DNA of 64,000 nt from an uncultured Acidimicrobiales bacterium (GCA_958296055.1 CATQHS010000001.1:1770277-1834276); one strand, 5' to 3'; positions 25,003 to 37,376 are shown, counted from the stretch's first letter. The notes: generated by a model not told the origin, from the letters alone. A program made the numbers and translations.

Positions 25003-26389
25003 CTTCGGGGTCGCGGGCGGCAACAGCCCGAGCCCGTTCAACCACTCTGCTCACCTGATCTGCAGCCGTGCCGGTCAAGGCAACCGGCTCAGACAGCAGC
25101 GATTCCAATTCATCGCGGCCCAGCGGGACGCGGGCGTCGGCGGCCAATCTGCCTATAAGGTCGGCGGCCCCGCCCCCGCGCCGGGCCAACACCGCGGCCC
25201 GGGCCTGTTCGGAGATCAGCTCATGGGCGGCTTCGCGGCCGAGGCCGGCAGCCACCAGCGCCGTGAGCACGCGAGCAGTGGCCAACTCGGGAAGATGCCG
25301 ATCAACCTCTGACGAGATCACGGCGTCGAAGACTTCAAGGTCCTCCAACACCGACGCCGCGGTGTGAAGCAGCCCGTCGGCGGCGAAGAAGGCATCGGGC
25401 AGCATGACCCGGCGCACCGCCGAGCAGCTCACGTCGCCCTCGTTCCACTGCCGGCCGGCCAGACCGGCGGCCATGGCCAAGTGGCCGTCCAGCACGATCC
25501 TCAGAGCCCCAATCCGCTCGCACAACCGGGCGTTCGTCTTGTGGGGCATGGCGGAAGACCCGACCTGCCCGGGCCTGAAACCCTCCGAGATCAGATCGTG
25601 GCCGGCCATCAACCGGATGGTGACAGCCAAGGAAGCCGGCCCGCACACCGCCTGCACCAAGGCGGCCACCACGTCCAGATCCAGGGAACGGGGGTACACC
25701 TGGCCGCCGGCGTCGAGCACCCGGTCGAAGCCCAGATAGTCGGCTGCTTCCCGCTCGAGCTCATCCGCCGCCGCGGCGTCGCCAGCCCAGTCAAGCTGGT
25801 CGGCCCTCGTGCCCACCGGGCCTTTGACGCCCCGCAACGGGTAACGGGCCAGCAGCTCGTCGAGCCGCTCGCAGGCCAGCATGGACTCCTCGGCCGCGTC
25901 GGCGAATCGCTTGCCCAACGTGGTGGCCTGAGCGGCCACGTTGTGGGTTCGGGCCACCATCGTCGTGTGGGCGTGGCGTTCGGCCCGGTCGGCCAGCTTG
26001 CCGATGACGGCGGCGAGGTCGTCGCGGATCAGCTCCAGCGACTCCCTCACCTGGAGCTGTTCCACGTTCTCGGTCAGGTCGCGTGACGTCATGCCCCGAT
26101 GGATGTGCTGGTGGCCGGCCAGGGCGCAGAACTCGTCGATCCGGGCTTTGACGTCGTGGCGGACAACGGCCTCGCGGGCCCTGATCGAGGAGAGGTCCAC
26201 CTCGTCGATCACCGCTTCGTAAGCCTCTACCACCCCGGCGGGCACGGCCAGCCCGAGCCGGCGCTGGGCCCGCAGGATGGCCACCCACAGCCTCCGCTCC
26301 AGCGCCACCCGGCGCTCGGGCGACCAAACCGAGCGCATGGCCTCGCTGGCGTAGCGGTCGGCCAGCACGTTCGAGACGGCCTCGGTCAT
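24971..26389 (-). CDS. purB: Adenylosuccinate lyase
   Basis: A 472-residue lyase of the fumarase/aspartase superfamily, acting twice in purine synthesis (SAICAR and adenylosuccinate cleavage). Start ATG at 26389; the long frame upstream is Arg/Cys-rich and rejected. Visible motifs are IHRGMTSRDLTENVEQLQ, TTMVARTHNVAAQATTLGKR with the catalytic His, and the signature loop VGSSAMPHKTNARLCERI. Further on are QWNEGDVSCSAVRRVMLPD and a C-terminal helical domain. It lies 58 bases downstream of purA on the same strand, so the pair makes AMP from IMP in one operon. Confidence 0.95.
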   Translation of the reverse strand: MTEAVSNVLADRYASEAMRSVWSPERRVALERRLWVAILRAQRRLGLAVPAGVVEAYEAVIDEVDLSSIRAREAVVRHDVKARIDEFCALAGHQHIHRGMTSRDLTENVEQLQVRESLELIRDDLAAVIGKLADRAERHAHTTMVARTHNVAAQATTLGKRFADAAEESMLACERLDELLARYPLRGVKGPVGTRADQLDWAGDAAAADELEREAADYLGFDRVLDAGGQVYPRSLDLDVVAALVQAVCGPASLAVTIRLMAGHDLISEGFRPGQVGSSAMPHKTNARLCERIGALRIVLDGHLAMAAGLAGRQWNEGDVSCSAVRRVMLPDAFFAADGLLHTAASVLEDLEVFDAVISSEVDRHLPELATARVLTALVAAGLGREAAHELISEQARAAVLARRGGGAADLIGRLAADARVPLGRDELESLLSEPVALTGTAADQVSRVVERARAVAARDPEAQNRTYEVRL

Positions 26390-26447
26390 GGCGGCGGCTC
26401 TCCGGCCGGCCCTGGCCCCGGCGCAGGCGGCCAATCCGAGCCCTCGG

Positions 26448-27725
26448 TCACGGCAACTCCAGGAATTGATGGCGGCCCGGGCCGACTCCCACCAAGCGCA
26501 CCGGCACTCCGGCCTCAGCCTCGATGAACGAGATGTAGCCGCGGGCGGCGGCGGGCAGGACGCCGGCCTCGGCCGCGGCCGCCGTGTCGGCCTGCCAGCC
26601 CGGCAGCTCCTCATAGACCGGCGAGGCCTCCCGCAGCACCGACTGGCAGTGGGGCATGTGACTGAAGAGGTCGCCGCCGTGCCGGTAGGCGACGCAAACC
26701 TTCAACCGGGGGAGGCCGTCGAGCACGTCGAGCTTGGTGAGGGCCAGCTCGGTGATCGAGTTCAAGCGGACGGCCTGGCGCAGCATCACCAAGTCGAGCC
26801 AGCCCGTCCGGCGGCGGCGGCCGGTGTTGGTCCCGTACTCGTGGCCAGCGGCGACCAGGTGGTCGCCGGTGGAGTCGGTCAGCTCGGTAACGAAAGGACC
26901 GGAACCGACCCGGGTGACGTAGGCCTTGACCACGCCGACGATCCGATCGATGTGGCCCGGCCCGAGGCCAGCGCCGGTACAGGCCCCGCCAGCGGTCGGG
27001 TTCGACGAGGTGACGAAGGGGTAGGTGCCGTGGTCCAGATCCAGGAATGTGGCCTGGGCCCCTTCCAGCAGCACCCGCCGGCCGCTCTCCAGGGCGTCGT
27101 GGACCAGCCCGACCGTGTCGGCGACGTGGGGGGCGATCCGGGGGGCGCAGCGGCCGAGGTACTCCTCGGCGATGGCGGAGGCGTCCATGGGCGGGCGGTC
27201 GAACACCGCGGCGAGGAGCGGGTTGACCCGGCCCAAGGCGGCGTCGAGCCGGATCCGGAAACCCTCGGGGTCCAGAAGATCCTGCACTCGCAGGCCGGTG
27301 CGCAGGGCCCGGTCGGCGTAGGCGGGGCCGATGCCGCGCCCGGTCGTGCCCAGTTTGTCGGCGCCGAGTCGGTCTTCGTGGAGCGCGTCGAGCTCGGAGT
27401 GGTAGGGCATGACCAAATGGGCGCTGCCCGACACCTTCAGGGCTCCGCAGTCGACGCCCCGGGCGGCGAGGGCGTCCATCTCATCTACTAGGACCCGGGG
27501 GTCGATCACCGTGCCGTTGCCGATCACCGGGGTCACGTTGGGGTGGAGCACTCCGCTGGGGACAAGCTGGAGGGCGAAGGTCTTGTCGTTCACCACCAGG
27601 GTGTGCCCGGCGTTGTGGCCGCCCTGGTAGCGGACCACCATGTCCATCTCAAAGGCCATGAGGTCGGTGAGCTTTCCCTTGCCCTCGTCACCCCACTGGG
27701 TGCCGACAACGACGGTCGCGGGCAC
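26448..27725 (-). CDS. purA: Adenylosuccinate synthetase
   Basis: A 425-residue GTP-dependent ligase joining IMP and aspartate. The N-terminus [19 protein letters not shown] is the catalytic Asp/P-loop signature, followed by [13 protein letters not shown] with the catalytic His. Other family blocks are [37 protein letters not shown] and the C-terminal [16 protein letters not shown]. The length is standard. GTG start at 27725 with GAGGAGAGG upstream. Downstream purB completes the branch to AMP. Confidence 0.96.
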   Translation of the reverse strand: MPATVVVGTQWGDEGKGKLTDLMAFEMDMVVRYQGGHNAGHTLVVNDKTFALQLVPSGVLHPNVTPVIGNGTVIDPRVLVDEMDALAARGVDCGALKVSGSAHLVMPYHSELDALHEDRLGADKLGTTGRGIGPAYADRALRTGLRVQDLLDPEGFRIRLDAALGRVNPLLAAVFDRPPMDASAIAEEYLGRCAPRIAPHVADTVGLVHDALESGRRVLLEGAQATFLDLDHGTYPFVTSSNPTAGGACTGAGLGPGHIDRIVGVVKAYVTRVGSGPFVTELTDSTGDHLVAAGHEYGTNTGRRRRTGWLDLVMLRQAVRLNSITELALTKLDVLDGLPRLKVCVAYRHGGDLFSHMPHCQSVLREASPVYEELPGWQADTAAAAEAGVLPAAARGYISFIEAEAGVPVRLVGVGPGRHQFLELP

Positions 27726-27818
27726 GGCCCTCTCCTCTGAGGGAGTACGGAACGGCTCAATGGTAACTAGCCGCCGGCCAATCCCCGGCCCTCCCCCGCG
27801 CCGAGCCGGCGGGCGCCT

Positions 27819-30311
27819 CTAGCGAAGAACCAGCGCCGTCGCCCCCGAACCCGGCCCGGCGGCGTCGACGGTGATCTCATCGCCGTCGGCGTAGCGGCCC
27901 TCGAGCAGGGCCAGGGCCAGCCGGTCCCCGACGGCCCGCTGAATCAGGCGGCGCAGGGGGCGGGCCCCGAAGGCCGGGTCGTAGCCCTGACGGGCCAAAT
28001 GGCGCTTGGCCTCGTCGGTCACGGTCAGCGTGAGCCGGCGGGCGGCGAGGCGGTCCGACAGGCTGGCCAGGCCGAGATCGACTATGGCCCGCAGATCTTC
28101 GGGAGTGAGGGCTTCGAAGCGGACGATGTCATCGATGCGGTTCACCAGCTCGGGCCGGAAGGTCTCAGCCGGGTCGCCGGGCAGGTTGGAGGTCATGATC
28201 AGCACCGCGTTGGTGAAGTCCACCGTGCGCCCCTGCCCGTCGGTGAGCCGGCCGTCGTCCAGCAACTGAAGCAGCACGTTGAGCACGTCGGCGTGGGCCT
28301 TCTCCACCTCGTCGAGCAGCACCACCGAGTAGGGCTTGCGGCGGACCTGCTCGGTGAGCTGGCCCCCCTCCTCGTACCCCACATATCCGGGCGGCGCGCC
28401 GACCAGCCGGGAGGTCGAGTGCTTCTCCATGTACTCGGACATGTCGATGCGGACCATGGCCCGCTCGTCGTCGAACAGAACCTCGGCCAGGGCCCGGGCC
28501 AGCTCGGTCTTGCCCACCCCGGTGGGGCCCAGGAACAGGAAGCTCCCGATGGGCCGGTTGGGGTCGCTGAGCCCGGTCCGGCTGCGGCGGATGGCGTTGG
28601 CCACAACGCCGACCGCCTCGTTCTGGCCGATGACCCGGCGATGGAGGCAGTCCTCGAGGCGGACCAGCTTCTCCATCTCGCCCTCCATGAGCCGCGTCAC
28701 CGGTATGCCGGTCCAGCGGCTCACCACCGCGGCCACGTCGGATTCGTCGACTTCTTCTTTGAGCATGGACGAGTCCCTCTGGAGGTCGGCCAGCCGCTCG
28801 GTGGCGTTACCCACTCGTCTCTCGAGATCGGGGATGATGCCGTAGCGGATCTCGGCCGCCCGCTCCAGGTCCGCCTCCCGGTCCAGCTCGGCCCGGCGCT
28901 GCTCGAGCTCCTCCTTCAGGGTTCTAATGGCGGCGATGGCGTCCTTCTCGGACTGCCAGCGGGCAGTGAGGGCGCCCAGTTCCTCGGTCAGGTCGGCGAT
29001 CTCGCGCTCCAAGTCGTCGAGCCGCTGCCGGGAGGCCTCGTCGCTCTCCTTGGCCAGCGCCACCCGCTCGATCTCGAGCTGGCGCAGACGGCGCTCCACC
29101 ACGTCGATCTCGGTGGGCACGGAGTCGATCTCGATCCGCAGCGAGCTGGCCGACTCGTCGATGAGGTCGATGGCCTTGTCGGGCAGGAAGCGCCCGGTGA
29201 GATACCGGTCGGACAACACGGCCGCGGCGATGAGGGCTGAGTCCTTGATCCGGACCCCGTGGTGGATCTCGTATCGCTCCCGCAGCCCTCGCAGGATGGC
29301 GACGGCGGCGTCAACCGAGGGCGGGTCCACCAGCACCGGCTGGAACCGCCGCTCCAGGGCCGGGTCCTTCTCCACCCGTTTGCGGTACTCGTCGAGGGTG
29401 GTGGCCCCCATCATCCGGAGCTGGCCCCGGGCCAGCATCGGCTTGAGGATGTTGCTGGCGTCCATGGCCCCCTCGGCGCCGCCCGCCCCCACCACCAAGT
29501 GCAGTTCGTCGACGAAGGTGATGATCTCGCCGTCGGAGTCGGTTATCTCCTTGAGGACGGCCTGCAGCCGCTCCTCGAACTCGCCCCGGTACTTGGCCCC
29601 GGCCACCATGGCGGTGAGATCCAGGGCGACCAAGCGCTTGCCGGCCAGGCTGTCGGGGACATCCCCTTCGACTATGCGCTGGGCCAGCCCCTCGACGATG
29701 GCCGTCTTGCCCACCCCGGGCTCCCCGATGAGCACCGGGTTGTTCTTGGTCCGCCGGGCCAGCACCCGGATCACCCGCCGGATCTCTTCGTCCCGACCGA
29801 TCACCGGATCGAGCCGGTTGGCCCGAGCCTCGGCGGTGAGGTCCCGGCCGAACCGCTCCAGGGCCTGGTACCGGTTCTCGGGGTCCCGGGTGGTGACCCG
29901 GTGATCGCCTCGGATCTCGCTCAGGGCCTGTCGCAGCCGTTCGGAGTCGATGTCGAGCCGCCCGGCCAGGGCCAGCAGCAGATGCTCGGTGGACAGGTAG
30001 TCGTCGCCCAGCTCGACCCGGCGGCGGTCGGCGCTCTCCAGCACTTCCCGCAGCTCCCGCGACACCGAGGCGGTCGATCCGTAGGACCGGGGCAGCTTGG
30101 CCAGCTCCCGACGGGTTCGGTCCAAAATCGAGCCCGGGTCCGCCTCGGCCCGATGCAGCACCGGGCCCACGATGCTGTCGGGCTGGCCCAGCAGGGCGGC
30201 CAGCAGGTGATCGGGGGTGACTTCGGGATTCGAGGCCGACCGAGCCGCCTCCGCCGCCGCGGAGAAGGCCTCAGTCGTCTTGGAAGTCCAGCGATCGGGG
30301 TCGAAAGTCAT
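27819..30311 (-). CDS. clpB: ClpB disaggregase chaperone
   Basis: An 830-residue Hsp100 AAA+ disaggregase working with DnaK/DnaJ/GrpE. The order is: N-domain repeats (about 1-145), AAA-1 with Walker [16 protein letters not shown] and Walker B ITFVDELH, then a long coiled-coil middle domain (about 400-520, rich in Glu/Arg/Leu). AAA-2 has [16 protein letters not shown] and [11 protein letters not shown], then the C-terminal sensor-2 region [15 protein letters not shown]. It is somewhat shorter than E. coli ClpB (857 aa). A near-perfect HAIR palindrome lies 40 bases upstream, so HspR repression is likely. Confidence 0.95.
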   Translation of the reverse strand: MTFDPDRWTSKTTEAFSAAAEAARSASNPEVTPDHLLAALLGQPDSIVGPVLHRAEADPGSILDRTRRELAKLPRSYGSTASVSRELREVLESADRRRVELGDDYLSTEHLLLALAGRLDIDSERLRQALSEIRGDHRVTTRDPENRYQALERFGRDLTAEARANRLDPVIGRDEEIRRVIRVLARRTKNNPVLIGEPGVGKTAIVEGLAQRIVEGDVPDSLAGKRLVALDLTAMVAGAKYRGEFEERLQAVLKEITDSDGEIITFVDELHLVVGAGGAEGAMDASNILKPMLARGQLRMMGATTLDEYRKRVEKDPALERRFQPVLVDPPSVDAAVAILRGLRERYEIHHGVRIKDSALIAAAVLSDRYLTGRFLPDKAIDLIDESASSLRIEIDSVPTEIDVVERRLRQLEIERVALAKESDEASRQRLDDLEREIADLTEELGALTARWQSEKDAIAAIRTLKEELEQRRAELDREADLERAAEIRYGIIPDLERRVGNATERLADLQRDSSMLKEEVDESDVAAVVSRWTGIPVTRLMEGEMEKLVRLEDCLHRRVIGQNEAVGVVANAIRRSRTGLSDPNRPIGSFLFLGPTGVGKTELARALAEVLFDDERAMVRIDMSEYMEKHSTSRLVGAPPGYVGYEEGGQLTEQVRRKPYSVVLLDEVEKAHADVLNVLLQLLDDGRLTDGQGRTVDFTNAVLIMTSNLPGDPAETFRPELVNRIDDIVRFEALTPEDLRAIVDLGLASLSDRLAARRLTLTVTDEAKRHLARQGYDPAFGARPLRRLIQRAVGDRLALALLEGRYADGDEITVDAAGPGSGATALVLR

Positions 30312-30350
30312 GAATCGCAGCGCTCCTTCGGGTGGTAGGACTCATTCAGG

Positions 30351-30377
30351 AAAGTTGAGCGTATATTGCTCAACTTT
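30351..30377. promoter_or_regulatory. HAIR operator for HspR upstream of clpB
   Basis: Perfect 10-bp arms AAAGTTGAGC and GCTCAACTTT with a 7-base spacer GTATATT. This follows the HspR consensus CTTGAGT-N7-ACTCAAG in spacing and core. It lies between hspR and clpB. The A+T-rich spacer may be part of the -10 element, so bound HspR would block clpB transcription. Confidence 0.85.
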
Positions 30378-30390
30378 AGCCGGTCCGGTT

Positions 30391-30672
30391 TTATTCCCGC
30401 TCCGCCGCCAGTCGGGCCTTCAGCTCGGCCACCGTCCTCTCCAGAGCGATGACCCGCCGCACCCCGGCCAGGTTCAAACCCTCCTCGGTCAGCTCCTGTA
30501 TCCGGGCGAGCAGGGCGATGTCGGCGTCGCTGTAGCGCCGGCTGCCCCCGGTGGTCCGGGCCGGCGCCACCAAGCCCCGGCGCTCGTAGATCCTCAGTGT
30601 CTGGGGGTGGACGCCGACCAGCTCGGCCGCTACCGAGATCACGTACACGGCTCGCTCGCGGTCAACCGGCAC
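30391..30672 (-). CDS. hspR: HspR, MerR-family heat-shock repressor
   Basis: A 93-residue regulator with a MerR-type winged helix: YVISVAAELVGVHPQTLRIYERRGLV, then TGGSRRYSDADIALLARIQEL, and a helix NLAGVRRVIALERTVAEL for dimerisation. The position after dnaJ in a dnaK-grpE-dnaJ cluster is diagnostic for HspR. It represses heat-shock genes at HAIR sites, with DnaK as co-repressor in Streptomyces. HAIR-like palindromes occur next to clpB and upstream of dnaK here. The length is short compared with Streptomyces HspR (about 150 aa), lacking much of the C-terminal tail. GTG start. Confidence 0.92.
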   Translation of the reverse strand: MPVDRERAVYVISVAAELVGVHPQTLRIYERRGLVAPARTTGGSRRYSDADIALLARIQELTEEGLNLAGVRRVIALERTVAELKARLAAERE

Positions 30673-30722
30673 GACCCGCGCCCCCAGACGGAACCGGACA
30701 ACCGCCGGTGGCGGTCATCGCC

Positions 30723-31826
30723 TCACACCCCCAAGTGGGCGCGGGGATTTTCCGGGCTGGCCGCGGCCAAGGCCTCGATGGCCGCCCGCTGATCGTCGGA
30801 CAGCTCGGCGGGGACCACCACCTCGACCGTCACCAACAGGTCGGCGCCGTCGGACCGGCCCCGGCTCCGCACCCGGAACACCCGTCCCGTTTGAGTGCCG
30901 GGCGGGATGCGGATGGTGACCGACCCGTCCAGCGTGGGCACCCGCACATCGGTCCCGAGGCTGGCCTCGGCGAAAGTGACGGGCACGGCCAGAGTGAGGT
31001 CGCCCCCGTCGAAGCCGAACAGGTGGTGGGGGTCCACATGGACCCGTACGTACAGGTCGCCGGGCCGGCCGGCCGGAGGGCCGGGCTCGCCCCGCCCTTT
31101 GAGCTTGATCCGCTGGCCGTCGCGGACTCCGGCCGGAATGCGCACCTTCACCTCCCTCGGCCGGCGCTCGACTCCGGACCCGGCGCAGTCCGAGCACGGT
31201 TTGTCGATGACCGCGCCCCGACCGGCGCAGGCCGCGCAGGGCCGGCTGAATGAGAAGAGGCCCTGATTGTCGTCGCTCACCCCCCGGCCGGCGCAGGCCG
31301 CGCACCGCCGCGGCGACGATCCCGGCTCGGACCCGCGGCCGCGGCACCGTCCACAGGCCGCGTCGCCGACGAAGCGGACGGAGGTGGTGACGCCCTTCAC
31401 CGCGTCGGCGAAATCGAGGCGCAGGTCGGCTTCGACGTCCGCGCCTCGGGGCCGGGAACGATGCCCGCCGCCCGACCGGCCGCCGAAGAGTCCGCCGAGC
31501 AAGTCGCCAAGGTCGCCGCCGGACCCGCCGGGGCCACCGAAGCCGACGTTGAAACCGCCCGGGCCAGCGCCGAAGCCACCCGCCATGGGCCCGAGCCGCC
31601 GGACCTCGTCGTAGGCCTTGCGCTTGTCGGCGTCGCCGAGAACGTCGTAGGCGGCCGAGACTTCCTTGAACCGGTCCTCGGCGGCGGCGTTGCCGGGATT
31701 GGCGTCGGGATGAAGCTGGCGGGCCAGCTTCCGGTAGGCCTTGGTGATCTCCTTGGGCGCAGCCTCCTTCGGCACCCCGAGGGTCTTGTAGTAGTCCTTC
31801 TCGAACCACTCCCGCTGCGGCTCCAC
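30723..31826 (-). CDS. dnaJ: DnaJ co-chaperone
   Basis: A 367-residue type I Hsp40. The J-domain (about residues 10-75) has the HPD triad in ARQLHPDANPG. A Gly/Phe-rich linker with GGFGAGPGGFNVGFGG follows, then four zinc-finger repeats CGRCRGRG, CAACAGRG, CAACAGRG and CSDCAGSG, and then the client-binding C-terminal domains (VKVRIPAGVRDGQRIKLKGRG). It stimulates DnaK ATPase and delivers clients. It starts two bases downstream of the grpE stop and is followed 50 bases later by hspR. Confidence 0.95.
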   Translation of the reverse strand: MEPQREWFEKDYYKTLGVPKEAAPKEITKAYRKLARQLHPDANPGNAAAEDRFKEVSAAYDVLGDADKRKAYDEVRRLGPMAGGFGAGPGGFNVGFGGPGGSGGDLGDLLGGLFGGRSGGGHRSRPRGADVEADLRLDFADAVKGVTTSVRFVGDAACGRCRGRGSEPGSSPRRCAACAGRGVSDDNQGLFSFSRPCAACAGRGAVIDKPCSDCAGSGVERRPREVKVRIPAGVRDGQRIKLKGRGEPGPPAGRPGDLYVRVHVDPHHLFGFDGGDLTLAVPVTFAEASLGTDVRVPTLDGSVTIRIPPGTQTGRVFRVRSRGRSDGADLLVTVEVVVPAELSDDQRAAIEALAAASPENPRAHLGV

Positions 31827-31828
31827 CG

Positions 31829-32370
31829 TCAGCCCCCGGAGCCGCCGGTCACCTTCACCATCGCGGGCCGCAGCACCCGGCCCTTCCAGGCATACCCGGT
31901 GCGCAGGATCTCCACCACCACCGGCTCGGCGGGCTCGTCGCTCTGGTCGCCGCCGGGACCGGCGGCCATCACCGCCTCGTGGCAGGTGGGGTCGAAAGGT
32001 TCATCCGTCCCGTCGATCACCTCCAAGCCCTCGCCCGCCAGCACGCCCACGAGCTGTGACCGCACTGGCGCCATGCCCTCCACTCCCTGGCGCTCGGCCG
32101 CCTCGCAGGCGTCGAGGACGGGCAGCAGCGCCTCGGCCAGCCGGGCCGCGGCCTGGGCGACCAGCTCGGTGTTGCGCCTGATCGTCTGGCGCCGGAAGTT
32201 GGCGAACTCAGCCGTGACCCGCTGGAGGTCGGCCAGGTAGGCGTCGCGCTCGGCCGACTCGGACTCAACCTCAACTTCGGCGGCAACCTCCTCAACCGAT
32301 TGGCCAGCCTCCGACCCCGGCTCGGGCTCGGGCTCCGGCTCAGCCTCGATCTCGGCGATCTCAGACTCGC

Positions 32371-32374
<4 letters not shown>
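31829..32374 (-). CDS. grpE: GrpE nucleotide exchange factor
   Basis: A 181-residue DnaK nucleotide-exchange factor. The acidic N-terminus (long Glu runs) is followed by the dimerising coiled coil with [21 protein letters not shown], the family hallmark. The C-terminal beta domain has [13 protein letters not shown] and [23 protein letters not shown]. The start overlaps the dnaK stop, and dnaJ follows two bases after its own stop, so it sits in a tightly coupled operon. Confidence 0.94.
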
Positions 32375-34209
<1,835 letters not shown>

Positions 34210-34332
34210 TGTGCGCTAGCACCTCCCATTTCTGGTGGATCTGACCATTGTGGCCAATCGGAGCTCAGAAGTTTGTCCGGTGAACTCCTGAACTCCCACC
34301 CTACCGGCACTTATTCCCTCAGACACTGAAAA

Positions 34333-34353
34333 GTTGAGTATATTGCTATCAAC
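34333..34353. promoter_or_regulatory. HAIR-like operator upstream of dnaK
   Basis: GTTGAGT, a 7-base spacer ATATTGC and TATCAAC give a HAIR-type site with one good and one weaker half. The surrounding AAGTTGAG and ATATTGCT match the clpB HAIR. It lies between divergent dnaK and gpmA, about 125 bases before dnaK and 35 before gpmA, so both could be affected. Confidence 0.7.
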
Positions 34354-34388
34354 TCTTAGCGGTGGCGCGGCCTCTACCGTGGGGGGCC

Positions 34389-35123
34389 GTGTACGAGTTG
34401 ATCCTGTTGCGACACGGCCGCAGCCAATGGAACGAGAAGAACATCTTCACCGGCTGGCACGACTGCCCGCTGGCCGAGGCCGGGCGGGACGAGGCCCGCC
34501 GGGCCGGGGAGCTGATGGCCGCCTCGGGCCTGCGGGTCGAGGCAGTGCACACTTCGGTGCTCCAGCGGGCCATCGAGACGGCCGAGATCGCGCTGGCCGC
34601 CGCTGGTCGCCGCTGGATACCGGTGCGGAGGAGCTGGCGGCTCAACGAGCGGCACTACGGCGACCTGACCGGGCTCGACAAGGCCGACACCTCCGCCCGG
34701 CACGGCGCCGAGCAGGTCCGCATCTGGCGCCGCAGCTTCCAGGTCGCCCCCCCGCCCATCCGGGCCGGGCATCCTTGGGACCCGGCCGGCGATCCGGCCT
34801 ACGCCGAGCTGGCGCCGGAGCTGGTGCCCCGCACCGAGAGCCTGGCCGACGTGACCGCCCGGCTGCTTCCCTACTGGCACGACGCGGTGGCGCCCGACCT
34901 CCGGGCCGGCCGGGCCGTGCTGGTGTCAGCCCACGGCAACAGCCTCCGGGCCCTGGTGAAGCACCTCGACGGCATCGGCGACGACGAGATCGCCGCCGTC
35001 GATCTCCCGACCGGCCTGCCTCTGCTCTACCGGCTGGGCGAGGACCTGGCCCCCATCGAGGCGGCCGAGCCCTTAGAGCGGGCCCTCGGCCCCGGCTCGG
35101 CGGCTAGCCTCGGGCCGCGATGA
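34389..35123 (+). CDS. gpmA: 2,3-bisphosphoglycerate-dependent phosphoglycerate mutase
   Basis: About 244 residues from the GTG at 34389, which gives the typical N-terminus MYELILLRHGRSQWNEKNIFTGW; a start nine codons upstream is less likely. The phosphate-accepting histidine is His9 in the LLRHG motif. Other signatures are SVLQRAIETAEIAL, WRLNERHYGDLTGLDKADT, the segment GHPWDPAGDP and the second His region SAHGNSLRALVKHL. It interconverts 3- and 2-phosphoglycerate. The stop overlaps the following EtfD-like gene start (ATGA). Confidence 0.93.
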   Translation: MYELILLRHGRSQWNEKNIFTGWHDCPLAEAGRDEARRAGELMAASGLRVEAVHTSVLQRAIETAEIALAAAGRRWIPVRRSWRLNERHYGDLTGLDKADTSARHGAEQVRIWRRSFQVAPPPIRAGHPWDPAGDPAYAELAPELVPRTESLADVTARLLPYWHDAVAPDLRAGRAVLVSAHGNSLRALVKHLDGIGDDEIAAVDLPTGLPLLYRLGEDLAPIEAAEPLERALGPGSAASLGPR

Positions 35124-37306
35124 GGACCCGGCCGAAGCCCCACCAGCTCGTCCTGGGGCTGGGGATCGCGGTGGCCGTCTTCACCGCCGGATCGGGCATC
35201 GCCTCCAACCTCAACGGCTTCGGCGACGCCAGCCCGGTCACCCGGACGGTGTTCGGGAACGTCCCCAGCCCCCTGAAGGCGGCCTTCTACACCGTCGTGC
35301 CCGTTCTGATCGTCTACGGCGCCGCCCTGTTCGCCCGCCGGGTCAAGAACTGGGAGCGGGGCCGGCCCGAGGACCGGCGCACGACCGGGGCCAACGCCTC
35401 GCGGCGGCTGGCCGACTTCCGGGCCGGCGCGTACATGCGCACGCTGATGCGCGAGCCCGGCGCTGGGGTCATGCACTCGCTCATTTACTTCAGCTTCCTG
35501 GTCCTGCTCGGGGTGACCACCACCCTCGAGGTCAACCATCAGTTGCCCGACGATCTGAAGTTCCTCCACGGCGACGTCTACCGGGCCTACGCCGCGGTGG
35601 GCGACGCCGCCGGGGCCGTGTTCTTGATCGGGATCGGCTGGGCCGTCGGTCGGCGGTACGGGCCGGTGCGGTGGCGGCCCGACCGCATACGGGCCAAGAG
35701 CCGGCCCGAGCACGCCGTCATCTTGGGGGTGCTCGGCGCAATCGGGGTGACCGGCTTCGGGGCTGAGGCGTTCCGCATCGCGGCCGAGGGACTGCCCGAC
35801 TACGAGCGGTGGAGCTTCATCGGCTACCCCCTGGCCGCGCTGGTGGACGGGGCCGGCGGGCTGTCGGGCTGGCACCAGGTTTGGTGGACGGCCCACGTCG
35901 TGTCGTTCCTGGCCTTCTTGGTGATCCTGCCCACCACCATGCTGCGGCACATGCTCACGTCGCCGCTGAACATGTACTGGCTCCACCGGGACCGCCCCAA
36001 AGGGGCCATGAGGCCCATGCCGAACCTGGTGGAGGGCGACACCGAGCTGGAGACCTTCGGCTCGGCCGTCATCGAGGACTTCACCTGGAAGCAGCTCCTC
36101 GACACCGACGCCTGCACCATGTGCGGCCGGTGTACCTCGGTGTGCCCGGCCCACGCCACCGGCAAGCCCCTCGACCCCCGCGAGATCGTGCTGAAGGTGG
36201 GCGAGGTCATGGCCCGGACCGGCGACCCCGAAGTCTCGCCCCCCCTGGGGACCGGCGACGCGGTGACCGTTCCGGCCGCTCAGGTGCTCGAGCGGATCAC
36301 CACCGAGGAGTTGTGGGCCTGCACTTCCTGCCGGGCCTGCGACGACATCTGCCCGGTGAACATAGAGATCCTCGACAAGATCCTGGACATGCGCCGCTAT
36401 CTCACCCTGATGGAGAGCGACTTCCCGTCCGAGCTGGGCCAAGCCTTCCGGGGCATGGAGAACTCGTCCAATCCATGGGCCATGAGCCAGAGCGAACGGG
36501 CCGAATGGGCCCGGGACCTCGACGGGGTGCGGGTCATCGGGCCCGGTGACGGATTCGACGCCGAGTACCTGTACTGGGTCGGCTGCGCCGGGTCCTTTGA
36601 CGACAAGAACCGCAAGGTCACCCGGGCCATGGCCCAGCTCATGCAGCGGGCCGGGGTGGACTTCGCCATCCTGGGCCCGTCCGAGGGCTGCACCGGCGAC
36701 TCCGCCCGGCGCTCCGGCAACGAGTACCTGTTCCAGATGCTGGCCGCCCAGAACATCTCCACGCTCGACGCCATGGGGGTGAAGAAGATCATCACCCAGT
36801 GCCCCCACTGCTTCAACACCATGGCCAACGAGTACCCCCAGCTCGGCGGCCGCTACGAGGTGATCCACCACAGCCAGTTCCTCGAATGGCTCATCGGCCA
36901 GGGGCGGCTCGACTTGGCCGGGTCCGAGCTGGCCGAGCGGGTCGTCTATCACGACAGTTGCTATCTGGGCCGCCACAACGACGTGTATCTCGCCCCCCGG
37001 CGAGTGCTCGGCGCCATCGGCGGGATCGAGGTGGTGGAGGCACCCCGCAACGGCACCAAGGGGATGTGCTGCGGCGCCGGGGGAGCCCGGATGTGGATGG
37101 AGGAGGAGGGCGCCAAGGTCAACGACGCCCGGGCCCGGGAGCTGATCGCCACCGGCGCCGACCGCGTCGCCACCGCCTGCCCCTTCTGCTACATCATGAT
37201 GGACGACGGCGTGAAGGCGGCCACCGCCGACGGCGACGGGGTTCAGGTGGCCGACATATCCATGCATGTGCTGGAGGCGATCGAGGCCGGCGAAGCCGGC
37301 CGTTAG
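35120..37306 (+). CDS. etfD: EtfD-like membrane iron-sulfur oxidoreductase
   Basis: A 728-residue protein. The N-terminal part (about 1-290) has five or six membrane helices. A di-cluster ferredoxin domain follows, with CTMCGRCTSVCP and later CTSCRACDDICP, each giving four Cys for [4Fe-4S] clusters. Two CCG domains complete it, with VGCAGSF, CPHCFNTM, HDSCYLGRHN, CCGAGG and ACPFCYIMM. This is the layout of mycobacterial EtfD (Rv0338c, formerly FadF-like), which passes electrons from ETF to menaquinone during fatty-acid oxidation, and of heterodisulfide-reductase D relatives. No etfAB genes are adjacent. It is translationally coupled to gpmA. Assignment to EtfD is by architecture. Confidence 0.82.
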   Translation: MRTRPKPHQLVLGLGIAVAVFTAGSGIASNLNGFGDASPVTRTVFGNVPSPLKAAFYTVVPVLIVYGAALFARRVKNWERGRPEDRRTTGANASRRLADFRAGAYMRTLMREPGAGVMHSLIYFSFLVLLGVTTTLEVNHQLPDDLKFLHGDVYRAYAAVGDAAGAVFLIGIGWAVGRRYGPVRWRPDRIRAKSRPEHAVILGVLGAIGVTGFGAEAFRIAAEGLPDYERWSFIGYPLAALVDGAGGLSGWHQVWWTAHVVSFLAFLVILPTTMLRHMLTSPLNMYWLHRDRPKGAMRPMPNLVEGDTELETFGSAVIEDFTWKQLLDTDACTMCGRCTSVCPAHATGKPLDPREIVLKVGEVMARTGDPEVSPPLGTGDAVTVPAAQVLERITTEELWACTSCRACDDICPVNIEILDKILDMRRYLTLMESDFPSELGQAFRGMENSSNPWAMSQSERAEWARDLDGVRVIGPGDGFDAEYLYWVGCAGSFDDKNRKVTRAMAQLMQRAGVDFAILGPSEGCTGDSARRSGNEYLFQMLAAQNISTLDAMGVKKIITQCPHCFNTMANEYPQLGGRYEVIHHSQFLEWLIGQGRLDLAGSELAERVVYHDSCYLGRHNDVYLAPRRVLGAIGGIEVVEAPRNGTKGMCCGAGGARMWMEEEGAKVNDARARELIATGADRVATACPFCYIMMDDGVKAATADGDGVQVADISMHVLEAIEAGEAGR

Positions 37307-37376
37307 CCACCGCACCCCTTGGCGGCCGGCCGAGGAGCGGCCCGAGGGCCGAGCGCCGACCGGTAGCGTGGCGGCC

